Of a DNA stretch of 64,000 nt, positions 35,040-44,773 are shown piece after piece. Position 1 is the stretch's first letter, and each line of letters begins with the position of its first letter. Source of the stretch: Aeromicrobium ginsengisoli (GTDB lineage: Bacteria; Actinomycetota; Actinomycetes; Propionibacteriales; Nocardioidaceae). The stretch is from positions 620,001 to 684,000 of the forward strand of contig NZ_SDPQ02000001.1 in NCBI RefSeq assembly GCF_004134905.2, in the 5' to 3' direction. The notes under the pieces were generated by a model. That model ran no database searches. It was not told the DNA's origin and was given only the letters and a program-made list of their open reading frames with translations. Both the position numbers and the translations under genes were made by a program.

Positions 35040-36388
35040 CGATCGATCCGTCGACGACGCGAGCCCTGTCGCAGCGGCTCGCCGTCGAGCAGTCGAAGCA
35101 ACGCCTCCCGTCGATCGCCGCGGGCATCGTGCGGGACGGGGTCATCGTGTGGTCCGACGCCGTCGGCACCCTCGACGGTCGCCCGGGCGGCCCCGCGTCG
35201 ACGACCGACACGCAGTACCGGATCGGCTCGATCTCCAAGACCTTCGTCGCGGTCGAGGTCATGCGCCTGCGCGACGAGGGCCGCCTCGACATCGGCGACC
35301 CGATCGGCACGCACCTGCCTGAGGTGCCGTTCGGGCAGGTCACGATCGCGCAGCTGCTGACTCATACGTCGGGCCTGCAGGCCGAGACCGACGGTGAGTG
35401 GTGGGAGCGCACCCCGGGTGACTCATGGGCGGTACTGCTGGCTTCGGGGACCCAGCTGCGTGCCACGCCCGGCACCGGGTTCCACTACTCCAACCTCGGC
35501 TACGCCGTGCTCGGCGAGCTGGTGGCCCGGTTGCGCGAACATCCGTGGCAGGACGCCGTACGAACGGGTCTGCTCGAGCCCCTCGGCATGACGCGTACGA
35601 CCACGCGCCCCGTCCCACCCGCAGCGCCGGGCCTCGCCGTGCACCCGCTGGCCGACCTCGTGCACGTCGAGCCCGAGCACGACGCCGTCTCGATGGCTCC
35701 CGCGGGTCAGCTGTGGTCCACGGTCGACGACCTCGCCCGATGGGCGGCGTTCCTCGGCGGCAAGACCGGCGACGTCCTCAAGCCGGCGACGCTCAAGGAG
35801 ATGTTGCGGCCGATCGCGGTCAACGACGTCGCCGGCATGCCCTGGACCGGGGCGCACGGTCTCGGCTGGCAGACCTGGAACGTGGACGGGCGCCGCTACG
35901 CGGGCCACGGCGGATCGATGCCGGGCTTCCTCGCGGACCTGCGCGTCGACGTCGAGTCCGGCGACGGCATCGTGCTGATGACGAACGCCACGAGCGGCCT
36001 GGGCAAGGCGACCACGGAGCTGCTTGGCCTCTTCGCCGAGAAGGAGCCGGTCGCCCCGAAGCCGTGGACCGCCGACGCCTCGCAGCAGCCGAGCCTCGAC
36101 CTCGTCGGTCCGTGGTTCTGGGGAACGTACGAGTTCCGGCTGACCCTCGCGCCCGACGGCCAGCTCCGGCTCGGCACGCCCGGCGAGGGTCGTGGCGCAC
36201 GGTTCCGGCCCGACGGCGACGTGTGGATCGGCCTCGACGGCTACTACACCGGCGAGCCGCTGGCCGTGGAGCGCGATGCTTCCGGCCACCCGATCCGCCT
36301 GGTGCTCGCGTCGTTCGTGTTCACCCGTACGCCCTACGACCCCGGCGCCGAGATCCCCGGCGGCATCGACGACGCACGCTGGCACTGA
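35036..36388 (+). CDS. Serine hydrolase of the beta-lactamase/penicillin-binding fold
   Basis: 450-residue protein with SxxK at SISK (about residues 64-67), YSN near 150 and HGG near 292, the three active-site boxes of class C/esterase-type enzymes. No signal peptide is visible, so it is probably cytosolic and acts as an esterase or peptidase and not as an antibiotic resistance enzyme. Residues after about 345 form an extra beta-rich domain. Coupling with pepA suggests a role in peptide processing (D-aminopeptidase-like); this is inference. Confidence 0.8.
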   Translation: MTIDPSTTRALSQRLAVEQSKQRLPSIAAGIVRDGVIVWSDAVGTLDGRPGGPASTTDTQYRIGSISKTFVAVEVMRLRDEGRLDIGDPIGTHLPEVPFGQVTIAQLLTHTSGLQAETDGEWWERTPGDSWAVLLASGTQLRATPGTGFHYSNLGYAVLGELVARLREHPWQDAVRTGLLEPLGMTRTTTRPVPPAAPGLAVHPLADLVHVEPEHDAVSMAPAGQLWSTVDDLARWAAFLGGKTGDVLKPATLKEMLRPIAVNDVAGMPWTGAHGLGWQTWNVDGRRYAGHGGSMPGFLADLRVDVESGDGIVLMTNATSGLGKATTELLGLFAEKEPVAPKPWTADASQQPSLDLVGPWFWGTYEFRLTLAPDGQLRLGTPGEGRGARFRPDGDVWIGLDGYYTGEPLAVERDASGHPIRLVLASFVFTRTPYDPGAEIPGGIDDARWH

Positions 36389-36415
36389 GCCATGCGGTCA
36401 GGCGCGCTGGGCAGG

Positions 36416-36991
36416 TCAGTCGGGCAGACCCAGGGCCCTGGCGGCGTCCTCGACCGTGTCCCACTTGGTGCGCTCGCCGTTGAGCCGGTCGGGATGTGCC
36501 TGCTTGCGGGCCTTGCGGTAGACCCGCATGAGCTCGTCGAACGACGGGTTGGTCGGCAGCGGGTCGACGCCGGCAATCGACTCGAGCGTCATGATCGCGG
36601 CGAGCTCCCGCGGTGTCTGCTTCGCCGGCGGCGGCGCCGAAGGGCTGGACGGCGGCGGCGGTACGCCCTTGGCCTTGCGCAGGTCGTACTCACGCTTGCG
36701 CGACGGGATGCCCACGAGGTTGGCGTCGTAGACCGGGATGTTGAGCTTCTTGCGGGCGAACTCGAACGCGGCCTGCGCCGACGCGACCCGGCGGCGGATC
36801 GACTCGCCGTCCGAGGCGACCAGCAGCAACGTCGTCTGGGTGACCGAGGTCTTGGGCTCGACATACGCCTCGACGCCCTTGCGTGACTCGGCGAAGGCGC
36901 GCAGCGCGTCGAGGTCCGCACGGCTCGCGTTGCGGTCCGAGACCACGGCGCCGCCGTCCGTCCTGGCCTTGCGGCCTCGGAAGATTCCCAT
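36416..36991 (-). CDS. Protein with a degenerate J-domain-like C-terminus
   Basis: 191-residue protein beginning MGIFRGRK. Residues 20-105 form an unrecognised alpha/beta domain and 108-125 a Pro-rich linker. The tail (about 150-190) has two helices joined by AHPDR (H166-P167-D168), the DnaJ signature. This suggests an interaction with DnaK, although the J domain is short. The open frame extends to 37081, but ATG 36991 gives a natural start. The gene lies divergent to lpd. Confidence 0.65.
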   Translation of the reverse strand: MGIFRGRKARTDGGAVVSDRNASRADLDALRAFAESRKGVEAYVEPKTSVTQTTLLLVASDGESIRRRVASAQAAFEFARKKLNIPVYDANLVGIPSRKREYDLRKAKGVPPPPSSPSAPPPAKQTPRELAAIMTLESIAGVDPLPTNPSFDELMRVYRKARKQAHPDRLNGERTKWDTVEDAARALGLPD

Positions 36992-37095
36992 GGGACAAGT
37001 GTGCCCGATCGTCGGGCATACCCCGATCAACCCCGGTGGCAGCGTGGTTGCCGCAAGTGACAAGATGAGGGCGAACGACATCCTTGGGAGGAACC

Positions 37096-38478
37096 GTGGC
37101 GGACGTCGCCGGCAACAACTTCGACATCGTGATTCTCGGCGGCGGCAGCGGCGGGTATGCCTGCGCGCTGCGCGCGGTCCAGCTCGGCAAGTCCGTCGCG
37201 CTGATCGAGAAGGGCAAGCTGGGCGGCACGTGCCTGCACACCGGCTGCATCCCGACCAAGGCGTTACTGCACTCCGCCGAGGTCGCCGACCTGTCCCGCG
37301 AAGGCGACAAGTACGGCATCAAGTCGACGTTCGACGGTGTCGACATGCCGGCCGTCAACGCCTACAAGGACGGCGTCATCGACCGGCTCTACAAGGGCCT
37401 CCAGGGACTCATCAAGTCCGGCGGCATCACGGTCGTCGAGGGCGAGGGCAAGCTCGTCGATCCCAAGACCGTCGAGGTCAATGGTGAGCGCTACACCGGC
37501 ACCAACGTCGTGCTGGCCACCGGCTCGGTCTCCCGCACGCTGGGCCTCGACATCGGCGGCCGGGTCATCACGAGCTCCGAGGCGCTCACGATGAGCGAGG
37601 TCCCCGACAAGGTCGTCATCATCGGCGGCAGCGTCATCGGCGTCGAGTTCGCATCCGTGTGGAAGTCGTTCGGCGCCGACGTCACGATCATCGAGGGCCT
37701 GCCGACGCTGATCCCGCTCGAGGACCCGTCCCTGTCCAAGCAGCTCGAACGCGCGTTCCGCAAGCGCAAGATCAACTTCAAGACCGGCGTCAAGTTCAGC
37801 AGCGTCGAGCAGACCGAGACCGGTGTGACCGTCTCGCTCGAGGACGGCACGACGATCGACACCGACCTGGTCCTCGTCGCCGTCGGCCGCGGACCCAACT
37901 CCGCCGGCATGGGCTACGAGGAAGCCGGCATCACGGTCGATCGCGGCTGGGTGCCCACCAACGAGCGCCTCGCGACCAACGTCGACGGCGTGTTCGCGGT
38001 CGGTGACCTCGTCCCCGGCCTGCAGCTCGCGCACCGCGGCTTCGCCCACGGCATCTTCGTCGCCGAGGAGATCGCCGGGCTCAACCCGCAGCCCGTCATC
38101 GACTCGGGCATCCCGCGCGTCACCTACTGCGACCCCGAGATCGCCTCCGTCGGCCTCACCGAGCCCCAGGCCCGCGAGAAGTACGGCGACGACAAGGTCG
38201 AGATCCAGGACTACAACCTTGGCGGCAACGGCAAGTCCCAGATCCTCGGCACCGCGGGCAGCGTCAAGCTCGTACGCGAGAAGGACGGCCCCATCGTGGG
38301 CGTCCACATGATCGGCGCCCGCTACGGCGAGCAGGTCGGAGAGGCGTCCCTCATGGTCAACTGGGAGGCTTACCCCGAGGACGTGGCGCAGTTCATCCAC
38401 GCCCATCCCACCCAGAACGAAGCACTCGGCGAGGCGGCACTCGCACTCGCCGGCAAACCGCTCCACTCACACGCCTGA
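37096..38478 (+). CDS. lpd: Dihydrolipoyl dehydrogenase
   Basis: 460-residue FAD enzyme (E3) that reoxidises dihydrolipoyl groups of the 2-oxo acid dehydrogenase and glycine cleavage complexes. It has the FAD-binding GGGSGG near residue 15, redox-active C46 and C51 (GGTCLHTGC), the NAD domain GGSVIGVE near 180 and the active-site His in HAHPTQNE near 440. GTG 37096 has GGGAGG in front. It is followed 21 bases later by the E2 gene. Confidence 0.95.
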   Translation: MADVAGNNFDIVILGGGSGGYACALRAVQLGKSVALIEKGKLGGTCLHTGCIPTKALLHSAEVADLSREGDKYGIKSTFDGVDMPAVNAYKDGVIDRLYKGLQGLIKSGGITVVEGEGKLVDPKTVEVNGERYTGTNVVLATGSVSRTLGLDIGGRVITSSEALTMSEVPDKVVIIGGSVIGVEFASVWKSFGADVTIIEGLPTLIPLEDPSLSKQLERAFRKRKINFKTGVKFSSVEQTETGVTVSLEDGTTIDTDLVLVAVGRGPNSAGMGYEEAGITVDRGWVPTNERLATNVDGVFAVGDLVPGLQLAHRGFAHGIFVAEEIAGLNPQPVIDSGIPRVTYCDPEIASVGLTEPQAREKYGDDKVEIQDYNLGGNGKSQILGTAGSVKLVREKDGPIVGVHMIGARYGEQVGEASLMVNWEAYPEDVAQFIHAHPTQNEALGEAALALAGKPLHSHA

Positions 38479-38499
38479 CCCGGAGAACCAGAGGACATC

Positions 38500-40392
38500 A
38501 TGGCTACGTCTGTCACCCTTCCCGCTCTCGGCGAAAGCGTCACCGAGGGCACAGTCACCCAATGGCTCAAGGCCGTCGGCGACACCGTCGCTGTCGATGA
38601 GCCGCTGCTCGAGATCTCGACCGACAAGGTCGACACCGAGATCCCGTCCCCGGTCGCGGGCGTCCTGCTCGAGATCAAGGCCAACGAGGACGACACGGTC
38701 GAGGTCGGCGCCGTGCTCGCGATCATCGGCGAGGAAGGCGAGAGCGCCGCCGGTGACGCCGCCCCGGCCGCCGAGGCACCCGCAGCTGAGGCACCTGCTG
38801 CCGAGGCGCCGGCAGCCGAGCCCGCTCCCCAGGCGCCCGCCGAGCAGCCCGTCGCACAGAGCGCGTCGGAGGAGCGGTCCCCCGCCCCGGCCGACAGTGC
38901 CGAGGCTCAGCAGGCCGCCGCCGAGAATGCCCCGGCACCGCAGCCCGAGACCGCACCCGCATCAGGTGGTGGCACCGCTGTGACCCTCCCTGCCCTGGGC
39001 GAGAGCGTCACCGAGGGCACCGTGACTCAGTGGCTCAAGGCCGTCGGCGACGACGTCGCCGTCGACGAGCCGCTCCTCGAGATCTCGACCGACAAGGTCG
39101 ACACCGAGATCCCGTCCCCCGTCGCCGGCAAGCTCCTCGAGATCAAGGTCGCCGAGGACGAGACCGTCGAGGTCGGCGCCGAGCTCGCGATCATCGGCAC
39201 CGCTGATTCAGCTCCGGCCGAGAGCGCACCTGCCGCGCCCGAGGCTGCTGCGGCACCTGAGGCCGCACCGGCACCCGAGCCCGCCCCGGCGCCCGAACCG
39301 GCACCGGCGTCGGAGCCAGCTCCGGCCGACCCCGAGTCCCAGGCCAACCCGGCTGAGTCCTCGCCGCCCGCCGAGGCGCAGGCCGCGCCTGCCGCCCCGG
39401 CACCTGCGCCTGCACCCGAGCCCGCTCCGGTGCCCGCGGGATCGCCCAGCGCGACCGGCGACACGTACGTCACGCCGATCGTCCGCAAGCTCGCCAAGCA
39501 GCACGACGTCGACCTGTCGACCGTGACCGGCACGGGCGTCGGCGGCCGCATCCGCAAGCAGGACGTCCTCGACGCCGCCGCGAAGCCCGCGGCTGCTCCG
39601 GCTGCCGCACCCGCCGCAGGCGCACCCGCTGCTGCCCCCGCAGCCGCGGCTCCGGCCGAGCCGTCGGCCCTGCGTGGCAAGACCGAGAAGGTCTCCCGCC
39701 TGCGCAAGGTCATCGCCTCGCGCCTGGTGGAGTCGCTCGAGATCTCGGCCCAGCTGACGCAGGTGCACGAGGTCGACGTCACCGAGGTCGCCCGTCTGCG
39801 GGCCCGCCACAAGAACGCCTTCCTCGAGCGCGAGGGTGTCAAGCTGACCTACCTGCCGTTCTTCGCCAAGGCGGTCATCGAGGCGCTCAAGGTCTACCCC
39901 AAGCTCAACGCGGCGCTCGACCTCGAGGAGGGGACGATCACCTACCCCGCCGGCGAGCACCTGGGCATCGCGGTCGACACCGAGCGTGGCCTCATCGTCC
40001 CGACGATCAAGGACGCGGGCGATCTGTCGATCGCCGGTCTGGCGCGCAAGATCGCCGACGCCGCCGAGCGCACGCGCACCAACAAGATCTCGCCCGACGA
40101 GCTCTCCGGTGCGACGTTCTCGATCACCAACCTCGGCAGCAACGGCGCCCTGTTCGACACGCCGATCATCAACCAGCCGCAGGTCGCGATCCTGGGTGTC
40201 GGCGCGGTCGTCAAGCGTCCGGTCGTGGTGACCGACGCGCAGGGCAGCGACAGCATCTCGGTCCGCAGCATGGCCTACCTCTCGCTGACCTACGACCACC
40301 GGATCATCGACGGCGCCGACGCCGGTCGCTTCCTCACGGCGGTCAAGCAGCGCCTCGAGGGTGGACAGTTCGAGGGTGAGCTCGGGTCCTGA
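38500..40392 (+). CDS. sucB: Dihydrolipoamide acyltransferase (E2) with two lipoyl domains
   Basis: 630-residue core subunit of a 2-oxo acid dehydrogenase complex. Two lipoyl domains carry lipoyl Lys at K43 and K199 (DKVDTE), joined by long Ala/Pro/Glu linkers. The E3-binding domain is at about 323-360, and the catalytic domain ends with the HRIIDG motif (H600). In M. tuberculosis the equivalent (Rv2215, DlaT) serves pyruvate dehydrogenase, because the 2-oxoglutarate E1 has its own acyltransferase. The sucB name is therefore conventional; dlaT may describe the role better. It forms a lipoate module with lpd, lipB and lipA. Confidence 0.92.
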   Translation: MATSVTLPALGESVTEGTVTQWLKAVGDTVAVDEPLLEISTDKVDTEIPSPVAGVLLEIKANEDDTVEVGAVLAIIGEEGESAAGDAAPAAEAPAAEAPAAEAPAAEPAPQAPAEQPVAQSASEERSPAPADSAEAQQAAAENAPAPQPETAPASGGGTAVTLPALGESVTEGTVTQWLKAVGDDVAVDEPLLEISTDKVDTEIPSPVAGKLLEIKVAEDETVEVGAELAIIGTADSAPAESAPAAPEAAAAPEAAPAPEPAPAPEPAPASEPAPADPESQANPAESSPPAEAQAAPAAPAPAPAPEPAPVPAGSPSATGDTYVTPIVRKLAKQHDVDLSTVTGTGVGGRIRKQDVLDAAAKPAAAPAAAPAAGAPAAAPAAAAPAEPSALRGKTEKVSRLRKVIASRLVESLEISAQLTQVHEVDVTEVARLRARHKNAFLEREGVKLTYLPFFAKAVIEALKVYPKLNAALDLEEGTITYPAGEHLGIAVDTERGLIVPTIKDAGDLSIAGLARKIADAAERTRTNKISPDELSGATFSITNLGSNGALFDTPIINQPQVAILGVGAVVKRPVVVTDAQGSDSISVRSMAYLSLTYDHRIIDGADAGRFLTAVKQRLEGGQFEGELGS

Positions 40393-40394
40393 CC

Positions 40395-41288
40395 ATGCAG
40401 GTCGTCATCGGTGGCGCCTCAGGGTTCCTCGGTACCGCGCTGACGCAGCACCTGCGTCAGCGCGGTCACCAGGTCACGCGGCTCGTACGTTCGGCTGACT
40501 CCGGCGACGACGCATCGGTCTGGGACCCCTACACAGGGCGCATCGACCAGATCGTGATCGACCGCGCCGACGCTGTCGTCAACCTGTCGGGCGCGTCCGT
40601 CGCACGGTGGCCGCGTACGGCCAAGCACCGCACGCTCATCCTCGAGTCGCGCACGGCGGCCACCGGCACGCTCGCCAAGGCCGTCGCCGCGTCGCCCAAC
40701 CCGCCCGCGTTGATCTCGGCCTCGGGGATGTCCTACTACGGCGTCGACTGCGGTGACGAGGTGCTCACCGAGAGCACCGGCGCCGCGGACTCGGGCTTCC
40801 TTCCCGGTGTCGTCCAGGCGTGGGAGGCCGCCACGTCCCCGGCAGTCGCGGCCGGAGGACGGGTCTGCTTCACGCGTACGACCTTGGTGCTGAAGGGCGA
40901 CGAAGGACTGCTCCGCTTCATGCTCCCGGCCTGGAAGCTGGGGCTCGGCGCCCGCCTCGGACCCGGCCGCCACTACATGTCCTACATCTCGCTCAACGAC
41001 TGGATCCGCGCCGCGACGCTATTGATCGAGTCCCCCGAGCTCAGCGGCCCGTTCAACTTCGGCGCGCCGGTCCCGGTGACCAACGCCGAGTTCACCGACA
41101 CCCTCGGCGACGTCCTGCACCGGCCGACGTTCCTCGTCGCGCCGCGCTTCGCGATCAAGGGCGCGCTGGGCAGCATGGCCGACGACCTGCTCGGCTCGAT
41201 GCGGGTCTCCCCCGTGGCGCTGGCCGACGCCGGCTTCACGTTCGAACAGCCTGACCTCACGACGGCCCTCGAGGCCGCACTGCGATGA
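40395..41288 (+). CDS. TIGR01777-type NAD(P)-binding epimerase (DUF1731)
   Basis: 297-residue short-chain-dehydrogenase-like protein. GGASGFLG at the N-terminus binds the dinucleotide, and the C-terminal DUF1731 segment (ALGSMADDLLGSMRVSP-like end) marks the SulA/YfcH family. The usual catalytic Tyr is in SYYG near residue 114. The role is unknown; the same gene follows the E2 gene in M. tuberculosis (Rv2216). It starts 3 bases after the E2 stop. Confidence 0.85.
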   Translation: MQVVIGGASGFLGTALTQHLRQRGHQVTRLVRSADSGDDASVWDPYTGRIDQIVIDRADAVVNLSGASVARWPRTAKHRTLILESRTAATGTLAKAVAASPNPPALISASGMSYYGVDCGDEVLTESTGAADSGFLPGVVQAWEAATSPAVAAGGRVCFTRTTLVLKGDEGLLRFMLPAWKLGLGARLGPGRHYMSYISLNDWIRAATLLIESPELSGPFNFGAPVPVTNAEFTDTLGDVLHRPTFLVAPRFAIKGALGSMADDLLGSMRVSPVALADAGFTFEQPDLTTALEAALR

Positions 41289-41800
41289 ACCTCCCGGAGC
41301 CCGGTCCCGCCGTTGTGGACCCGGCTGCGAGGTTCCTCGACTACCTCGACTACTTCCGCGCCGAGGTACGCCGCAAGGTGGCCGACCTCGACGACGCCGA
41401 CCTGGGCACCAGCCGGGTGCCGTCGGGCTGGTCCCCGGCTGGGCTGGTGTCACATCTGGTCCACATGGAGCGGCGATGGTTCGTCTGGGGATTCCTCGGC
41501 GAGGACCTCGCCGATCCGTGGGGCGAGCGCGACGAGTCCGACGAGCCAGGCCGCTGGACGCTCACTGGACCGGTCCACGAGATGCTCGACGCCCTCGACG
41601 CGGGTGGGCGCCGCACCCGCGAGATCGTCGCGAGTCACGCGTTGCACGACCGGGCCGCGACCGGCGGGCGGTTCCCCGAGGGCGAGCCGGCGCCGACGCT
41701 CATGTCGATCCTGTTCCACGTCATGCAGGAGTACGCCCGCCACATGGGCCACCTCGACGTCGTACGCGAGCTCATCGACGGGACGACGGGCGAGGGCTGA
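41285..41800 (+). CDS. DinB/DUF664-family protein
   Basis: 171-residue four-helix-bundle protein. The metal-binding His pattern of DinB-like proteins is seen as HLVHME near residue 58 and HMGHLDVVREL near 152. Members include mycothiol-dependent enzymes and proteins of unknown role. It overlaps the epimerase gene by 4 bases and the convergent next gene by 29 bases. Confidence 0.8.
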   Translation: MNLPEPGPAVVDPAARFLDYLDYFRAEVRRKVADLDDADLGTSRVPSGWSPAGLVSHLVHMERRWFVWGFLGEDLADPWGERDESDEPGRWTLTGPVHEMLDALDAGGRRTREIVASHALHDRAATGGRFPEGEPAPTLMSILFHVMQEYARHMGHLDVVRELIDGTTGEG

Positions 41801-42218
41801 CCCCGGCGATCCGCCACCCCTCGCTCGTACGGACGACAGTGATCACCCGGCGCGACGGCTCGTCGCGTGGCAGCTCGCTGGCCGACCCGTCGGCCCACAC
41901 GACCCGCGCCGGACCGAGCTGGTCGACCACGTCGAGCCGGGCGCGCGACGACGACGCCGACAGGACCCGGCACGAGATCACCCGCAGATCGGCGCCGAGC
42001 ACCTGGCCGCCCCGACGCCGATAGTCCGCAAGGGTCGCCGCATCAGCCTCGCCCGCTCGACTCCCCCGGACGTACACTCGGTCGAGCAGCGCCGCGTCGG
42101 TCGTCGCGAACGCCTCGGCCCGCACCTCGTCGAGCGCACTGAGGCGGGTCACCCACTGGTCGTCCGGAGCGGGCGACGCGGCCCGGAGGACGGCGATCAG
42201 CACCCACACCCAGTCCAT
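41772..42218 (-). CDS. Hypothetical exported protein
   Basis: 148-residue protein with a short hydrophobic N-terminus (residues 1-14), possibly a signal, and a body resembling NTF2-like accessory proteins (ALLDRVYV, VVDQLG, TVVRTSEGWRIAGV end). No lipobox Cys is present. The function is unknown. It converges with the DinB gene and runs divergently from lipB. Confidence 0.6.
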   Translation of the reverse strand: MDWVWVLIAVLRAASPAPDDQWVTRLSALDEVRAEAFATTDAALLDRVYVRGSRAGEADAATLADYRRRGGQVLGADLRVISCRVLSASSSRARLDVVDQLGPARVVWADGSASELPRDEPSRRVITVVRTSEGWRIAGVSPRPSSRR

Positions 42219-42274
42219 CGGGCCACTGTGCCGTCATACGCCACCGGTCCGCTGGGGTTCATCCACAGGCCGGT

Positions 42275-42280
42275 TAGTCT
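42275..42280 (+). promoter_or_regulatory. -10 hexamer, leaderless lipB promoter
   Basis: TAGTCT lies 6 bases before GTG 42287. Confidence 0.5.
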
Positions 42281-42286
42281 GGAGAC

Positions 42287-43009
42287 GTGACGCTGCAGAT
42301 CCTGGACGAGTGGTACGGCGAACGTGCGATCGACTACGTCGATGCGTGGGAGCTCCAACGCGAGCTGCACGCGCAGCGCGTCGCCGACGAGATCCCCGAC
42401 ACCGCGATGTTCCTCGAGCACCCGGCGGTCTACACCGCGGGGCGCCGGACCGAGCCGCACGAGCGACCGCTCGACGGCACCCCGGTTGTCGATGTCGATC
42501 GCGGCGGCAAGATCACGTTCCACGGCCCGGGCCAGCTCGTCGGCTACCCCATCACCAAGCTGCCCTCCCACGTGCTGGTCGTCGACTACGTGCGCCGCGT
42601 CGAGGAAGCCATGATCCGCGCGTGCGCCGACCTCGGCGTCACGACCGGCCGGGTTCCCGGTCGCTCCGGCGTGTGGCTCGCCGCCGGTCAGGGACGCATC
42701 GAGCGCAAGGTCGGTGCGATCGGCATCCGCGTCTCCCGAGGTGTCACGATGCACGGGTTCTCGCTCAACGCCGACGTCGACCTGGGGTTCTACGACCGCT
42801 TCGTGCCGTGCGGCATCGCCGACGCCGGGGTCACGACCCTCAGCGCCGAGCTGGGCCGCGACGTGACGGTCCGCGAGGCCGCCGATGCGATGGCCCCGCA
42901 CCTGCGTGAGCTGCTCGAGTGGCAGCCGTACGAGCCCTCCGCCGACACGGCCAGCGACGAACATCCCAGCGTGCCGGTCCTCGGCGTGACGGCTGGGGCA
43001 CGGGCGTAG
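42287..43009 (+). CDS. lipB: Lipoyl(octanoyl) transferase
   Basis: 240-residue enzyme moving octanoate from acyl carrier protein to lipoyl domains. The catalytic dyad is K141 (RKVGAIGIR) and C175 (VPCGI); the acyl-intermediate region [16 protein letters not shown] lies near residue 72. It supplies the octanoyl domain that LipA converts to lipoyl, for E2 and GcvH. Its TAG stop is reused in the -10 hexamer of lipA. Confidence 0.95.
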   Translation: MTLQILDEWYGERAIDYVDAWELQRELHAQRVADEIPDTAMFLEHPAVYTAGRRTEPHERPLDGTPVVDVDRGGKITFHGPGQLVGYPITKLPSHVLVVDYVRRVEEAMIRACADLGVTTGRVPGRSGVWLAAGQGRIERKVGAIGIRVSRGVTMHGFSLNADVDLGFYDRFVPCGIADAGVTTLSAELGRDVTVREAADAMAPHLRELLEWQPYEPSADTASDEHPSVPVLGVTAGARA

Positions 43010-43012
43010 GCT
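43007..43012 (+). promoter_or_regulatory. lipA -10 hexamer built on the lipB stop codon
   Basis: TAGGCT begins with the TAG stop of lipB and lies 6 bases before GTG 43019. Confidence 0.5.
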
Positions 43013-43018
43013 GGCACC

Positions 43019-43969
43019 GTGACTATCGCTCCTGAGGGACGCAAGATGCTGCGTCTGGAAGTCCGCAACGCCGAGACCCCCATCGAGAAGAAGCCCGAGT
43101 GGATCAAGACCCGGGCCAAGATGGGTCCCCAGTACAACGAGCTCATGAAGCTCGTGAAGGGCGAAGGTCTTCACACGGTCTGCCAGGAGGCCGGTTGTCC
43201 CAACATCTTCGAGTGCTGGGAGGACCGCGAGGCGACGTTCCTCATCGGCGGCGAGCAGTGCACCCGCCGCTGCGACTTCTGCCAGATCGACACCGGCAAG
43301 CCTGACCCGATCGACCGCGACGAGCCCCGCCGCGTCGCCGAGTCCGTCCAGCAGATGGAGCTCCGCTACGCCACGATCACCGGCGTCGCCCGTGACGACG
43401 TGCCCGACGGCGGCGCGTGGCTCTACGCCGAGACGGTCCGCAAGATCCACGAGCTCAACCCCGGCACCGGCGTCGAGAACCTCATCCCCGACTTCAACGG
43501 CATTCCCGAGCTGCTCGAGCAGGTCTTCGACAGCCGCCCCGAGGTGCTGGCACACAACGTCGAGACCGTGCCGCGCATCTTCAAGCGCATTCGTCCCGCA
43601 TTCCGCTACGAGCGGTCGCTCGACGTCATCACGCAGGCCCGCGACTACGGCCTGGTCACCAAGTCCAACCTGATCCTGGGCATGGGCGAGACGCGCGAAG
43701 AGGTCTCCCAGGCACTCGTCGACCTGCACGAGGCCGGCTGCGACCTCATCACGATCACGCAGTACCTCCGCCCCTCGGTGCGTCACCACCCCGTCGAGCG
43801 GTGGGTCAAGCCCGAGGAGTTCGTCGAGCTCAAGGCAGAGGCCGACGAGATCGGTTTCGCCGGAGTCATGTCCGGCCCCCTCGTACGTTCGTCCTACCGC
43901 GCCGGCACCCTCTACAAGCAGGCCATCGAGTCAGGACGCGGCAGCGTCGCACTGCGCAACGCGACGTAG
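43019..43969 (+). CDS. lipA: Lipoyl synthase
   Basis: 316-residue radical-SAM enzyme inserting two sulfurs into octanoyl domains. The auxiliary cluster Cys are in [12 protein letters not shown] near residues 55-66, and the radical-SAM cluster motif is CTRRCDFC near 81-88; the final RSSYRAG holds the Ser ligand of the auxiliary cluster. It follows lipB by 9 bases with its own probable leaderless promoter. Confidence 0.96.
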   Translation: MTIAPEGRKMLRLEVRNAETPIEKKPEWIKTRAKMGPQYNELMKLVKGEGLHTVCQEAGCPNIFECWEDREATFLIGGEQCTRRCDFCQIDTGKPDPIDRDEPRRVAESVQQMELRYATITGVARDDVPDGGAWLYAETVRKIHELNPGTGVENLIPDFNGIPELLEQVFDSRPEVLAHNVETVPRIFKRIRPAFRYERSLDVITQARDYGLVTKSNLILGMGETREEVSQALVDLHEAGCDLITITQYLRPSVRHHPVERWVKPEEFVELKAEADEIGFAGVMSGPLVRSSYRAGTLYKQAIESGRGSVALRNAT

Positions 43970-43972
43970 ACT
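43967..43972 (+). promoter_or_regulatory. DUF4191 -10 hexamer built on the lipA stop codon
   Basis: TAGACT begins with the TAG stop of lipA and lies 7 bases before ATG 43980. Confidence 0.5.
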
Positions 43973-43979
43973 GACCCTC

Positions 43980-44687
43980 ATGTCGAATGCCACCCCCGAA
44001 CCCGCCAAGGGTCGCCTGGGCCAGATCCGCCAGGCGTACACGATCACCAAGCGCAGTGACCGCAACATCGGTCTGATCCTGCTGCTGACCTTCCTGGTGG
44101 GCGGCGGTGTCGCAGCGACGCTCGGCTACTTCGTCTTCGGCACCGGCATGTTCGGGCTGATCATCACGATCGTCTTCGCGATCCTGATCGGCATCCTCTC
44201 GGTGCTCATCGTCTTCGGCCGGCGCGCCGAGAAAGCTGCGTACGCCCAGGTCGAGGGTCAGGTCGGCGCTGCAGCCGGCGCCCTGCAGATGCTGCGCCGC
44301 GGCTGGGAGCTCAAGCCCGCCGTCGCGTTCACCAAGAACCAGGACGTCGTGCACCGCGTGGTCGGTCGTCCCGGCATCATCCTGGTCGGCGAGGGCAACC
44401 CCACGCGGGTCCGCAACCTCCTGACGGCGGAGAAGAAGAAGCACGCCCGCATCGGTGGCGACGAGATCCCCGTGCTCGACATCGTGGTCGGCGACGGCCC
44501 CGGCGAGGTCAAGCTCACCAAGCTCGTCAAGCACGTCCGCAAGCTGCCCAAGAGCATCAAGCCGGCCCAGATGACCAGCGTGCTCTACAAGCTCAAGGCG
44601 CTCGACGCGATGCGTCCCGCAGCGCCGATGCCGCGCGGCCCCGTGCCGACGAGCATGAAGGGCTCCCGCAAGGCCATGCGCGGCTGA
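43980..44687 (+). CDS. DUF4191 family membrane protein
   Basis: 235-residue protein with two membrane helices (about 35-55 and 57-77) and a basic cytoplasmic domain of about 150 residues. It matches the family of Rv2219, always near lipA and glnA in Actinobacteria. No function is known. The start codon is fixed by the -10 hexamer 7 bases upstream. It ends before a large inverted repeat. Confidence 0.82.
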   Translation: MSNATPEPAKGRLGQIRQAYTITKRSDRNIGLILLLTFLVGGGVAATLGYFVFGTGMFGLIITIVFAILIGILSVLIVFGRRAEKAAYAQVEGQVGAAAGALQMLRRGWELKPAVAFTKNQDVVHRVVGRPGIILVGEGNPTRVRNLLTAEKKKHARIGGDEIPVLDIVVGDGPGEVKLTKLVKHVRKLPKSIKPAQMTSVLYKLKALDAMRPAAPMPRGPVPTSMKGSRKAMRG

Positions 44688-44702
44688 CTCCCACTCTCGC
44701 CG

Positions 44703-44758
44703 CGAGCGGTGGATGTTCCACCGTTTGAGGGGTCATACGGTGGACGATCCACCGCTCG
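44703..44758. repeat. Nested inverted repeat between DUF4191 and RDD genes
   Basis: Outer arms CGAGCGGTGGAT (44703-44714) and ATCCACCGCTCG (44747-44758) pair perfectly; inner arms TCCACCGT (44717-44724) and ACGGTGGA (44737-44744) also pair. Together they give a 20-bp stem with one 2-base mismatch and a 12-base loop. Alternatively each half folds alone (GGTGGA-TGT-TCCACC and CGGTGGACGATCCACCG). Placed between convergent genes, it may terminate both. Confidence 0.75.
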
Positions 44759-44773
44759 AAGGTGTGTCAGACC

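Noticed and set aside
35036..36388. Antibiotic-resistance beta-lactamase
   Set aside because: The SxxK/YxN/HxG boxes are shared by esterases and peptidases; there is no signal peptide, and the gene is coupled to pepA.
38750..39660. Ala/Pro/Glu repeat tract as a DNA repeat element
   Set aside because: It is the coding sequence of the flexible linkers between lipoyl, E3-binding and catalytic domains of the E2 protein.
41772..42218. Lipoprotein
   Set aside because: There is a short hydrophobic N-terminus but no lipobox cysteine.
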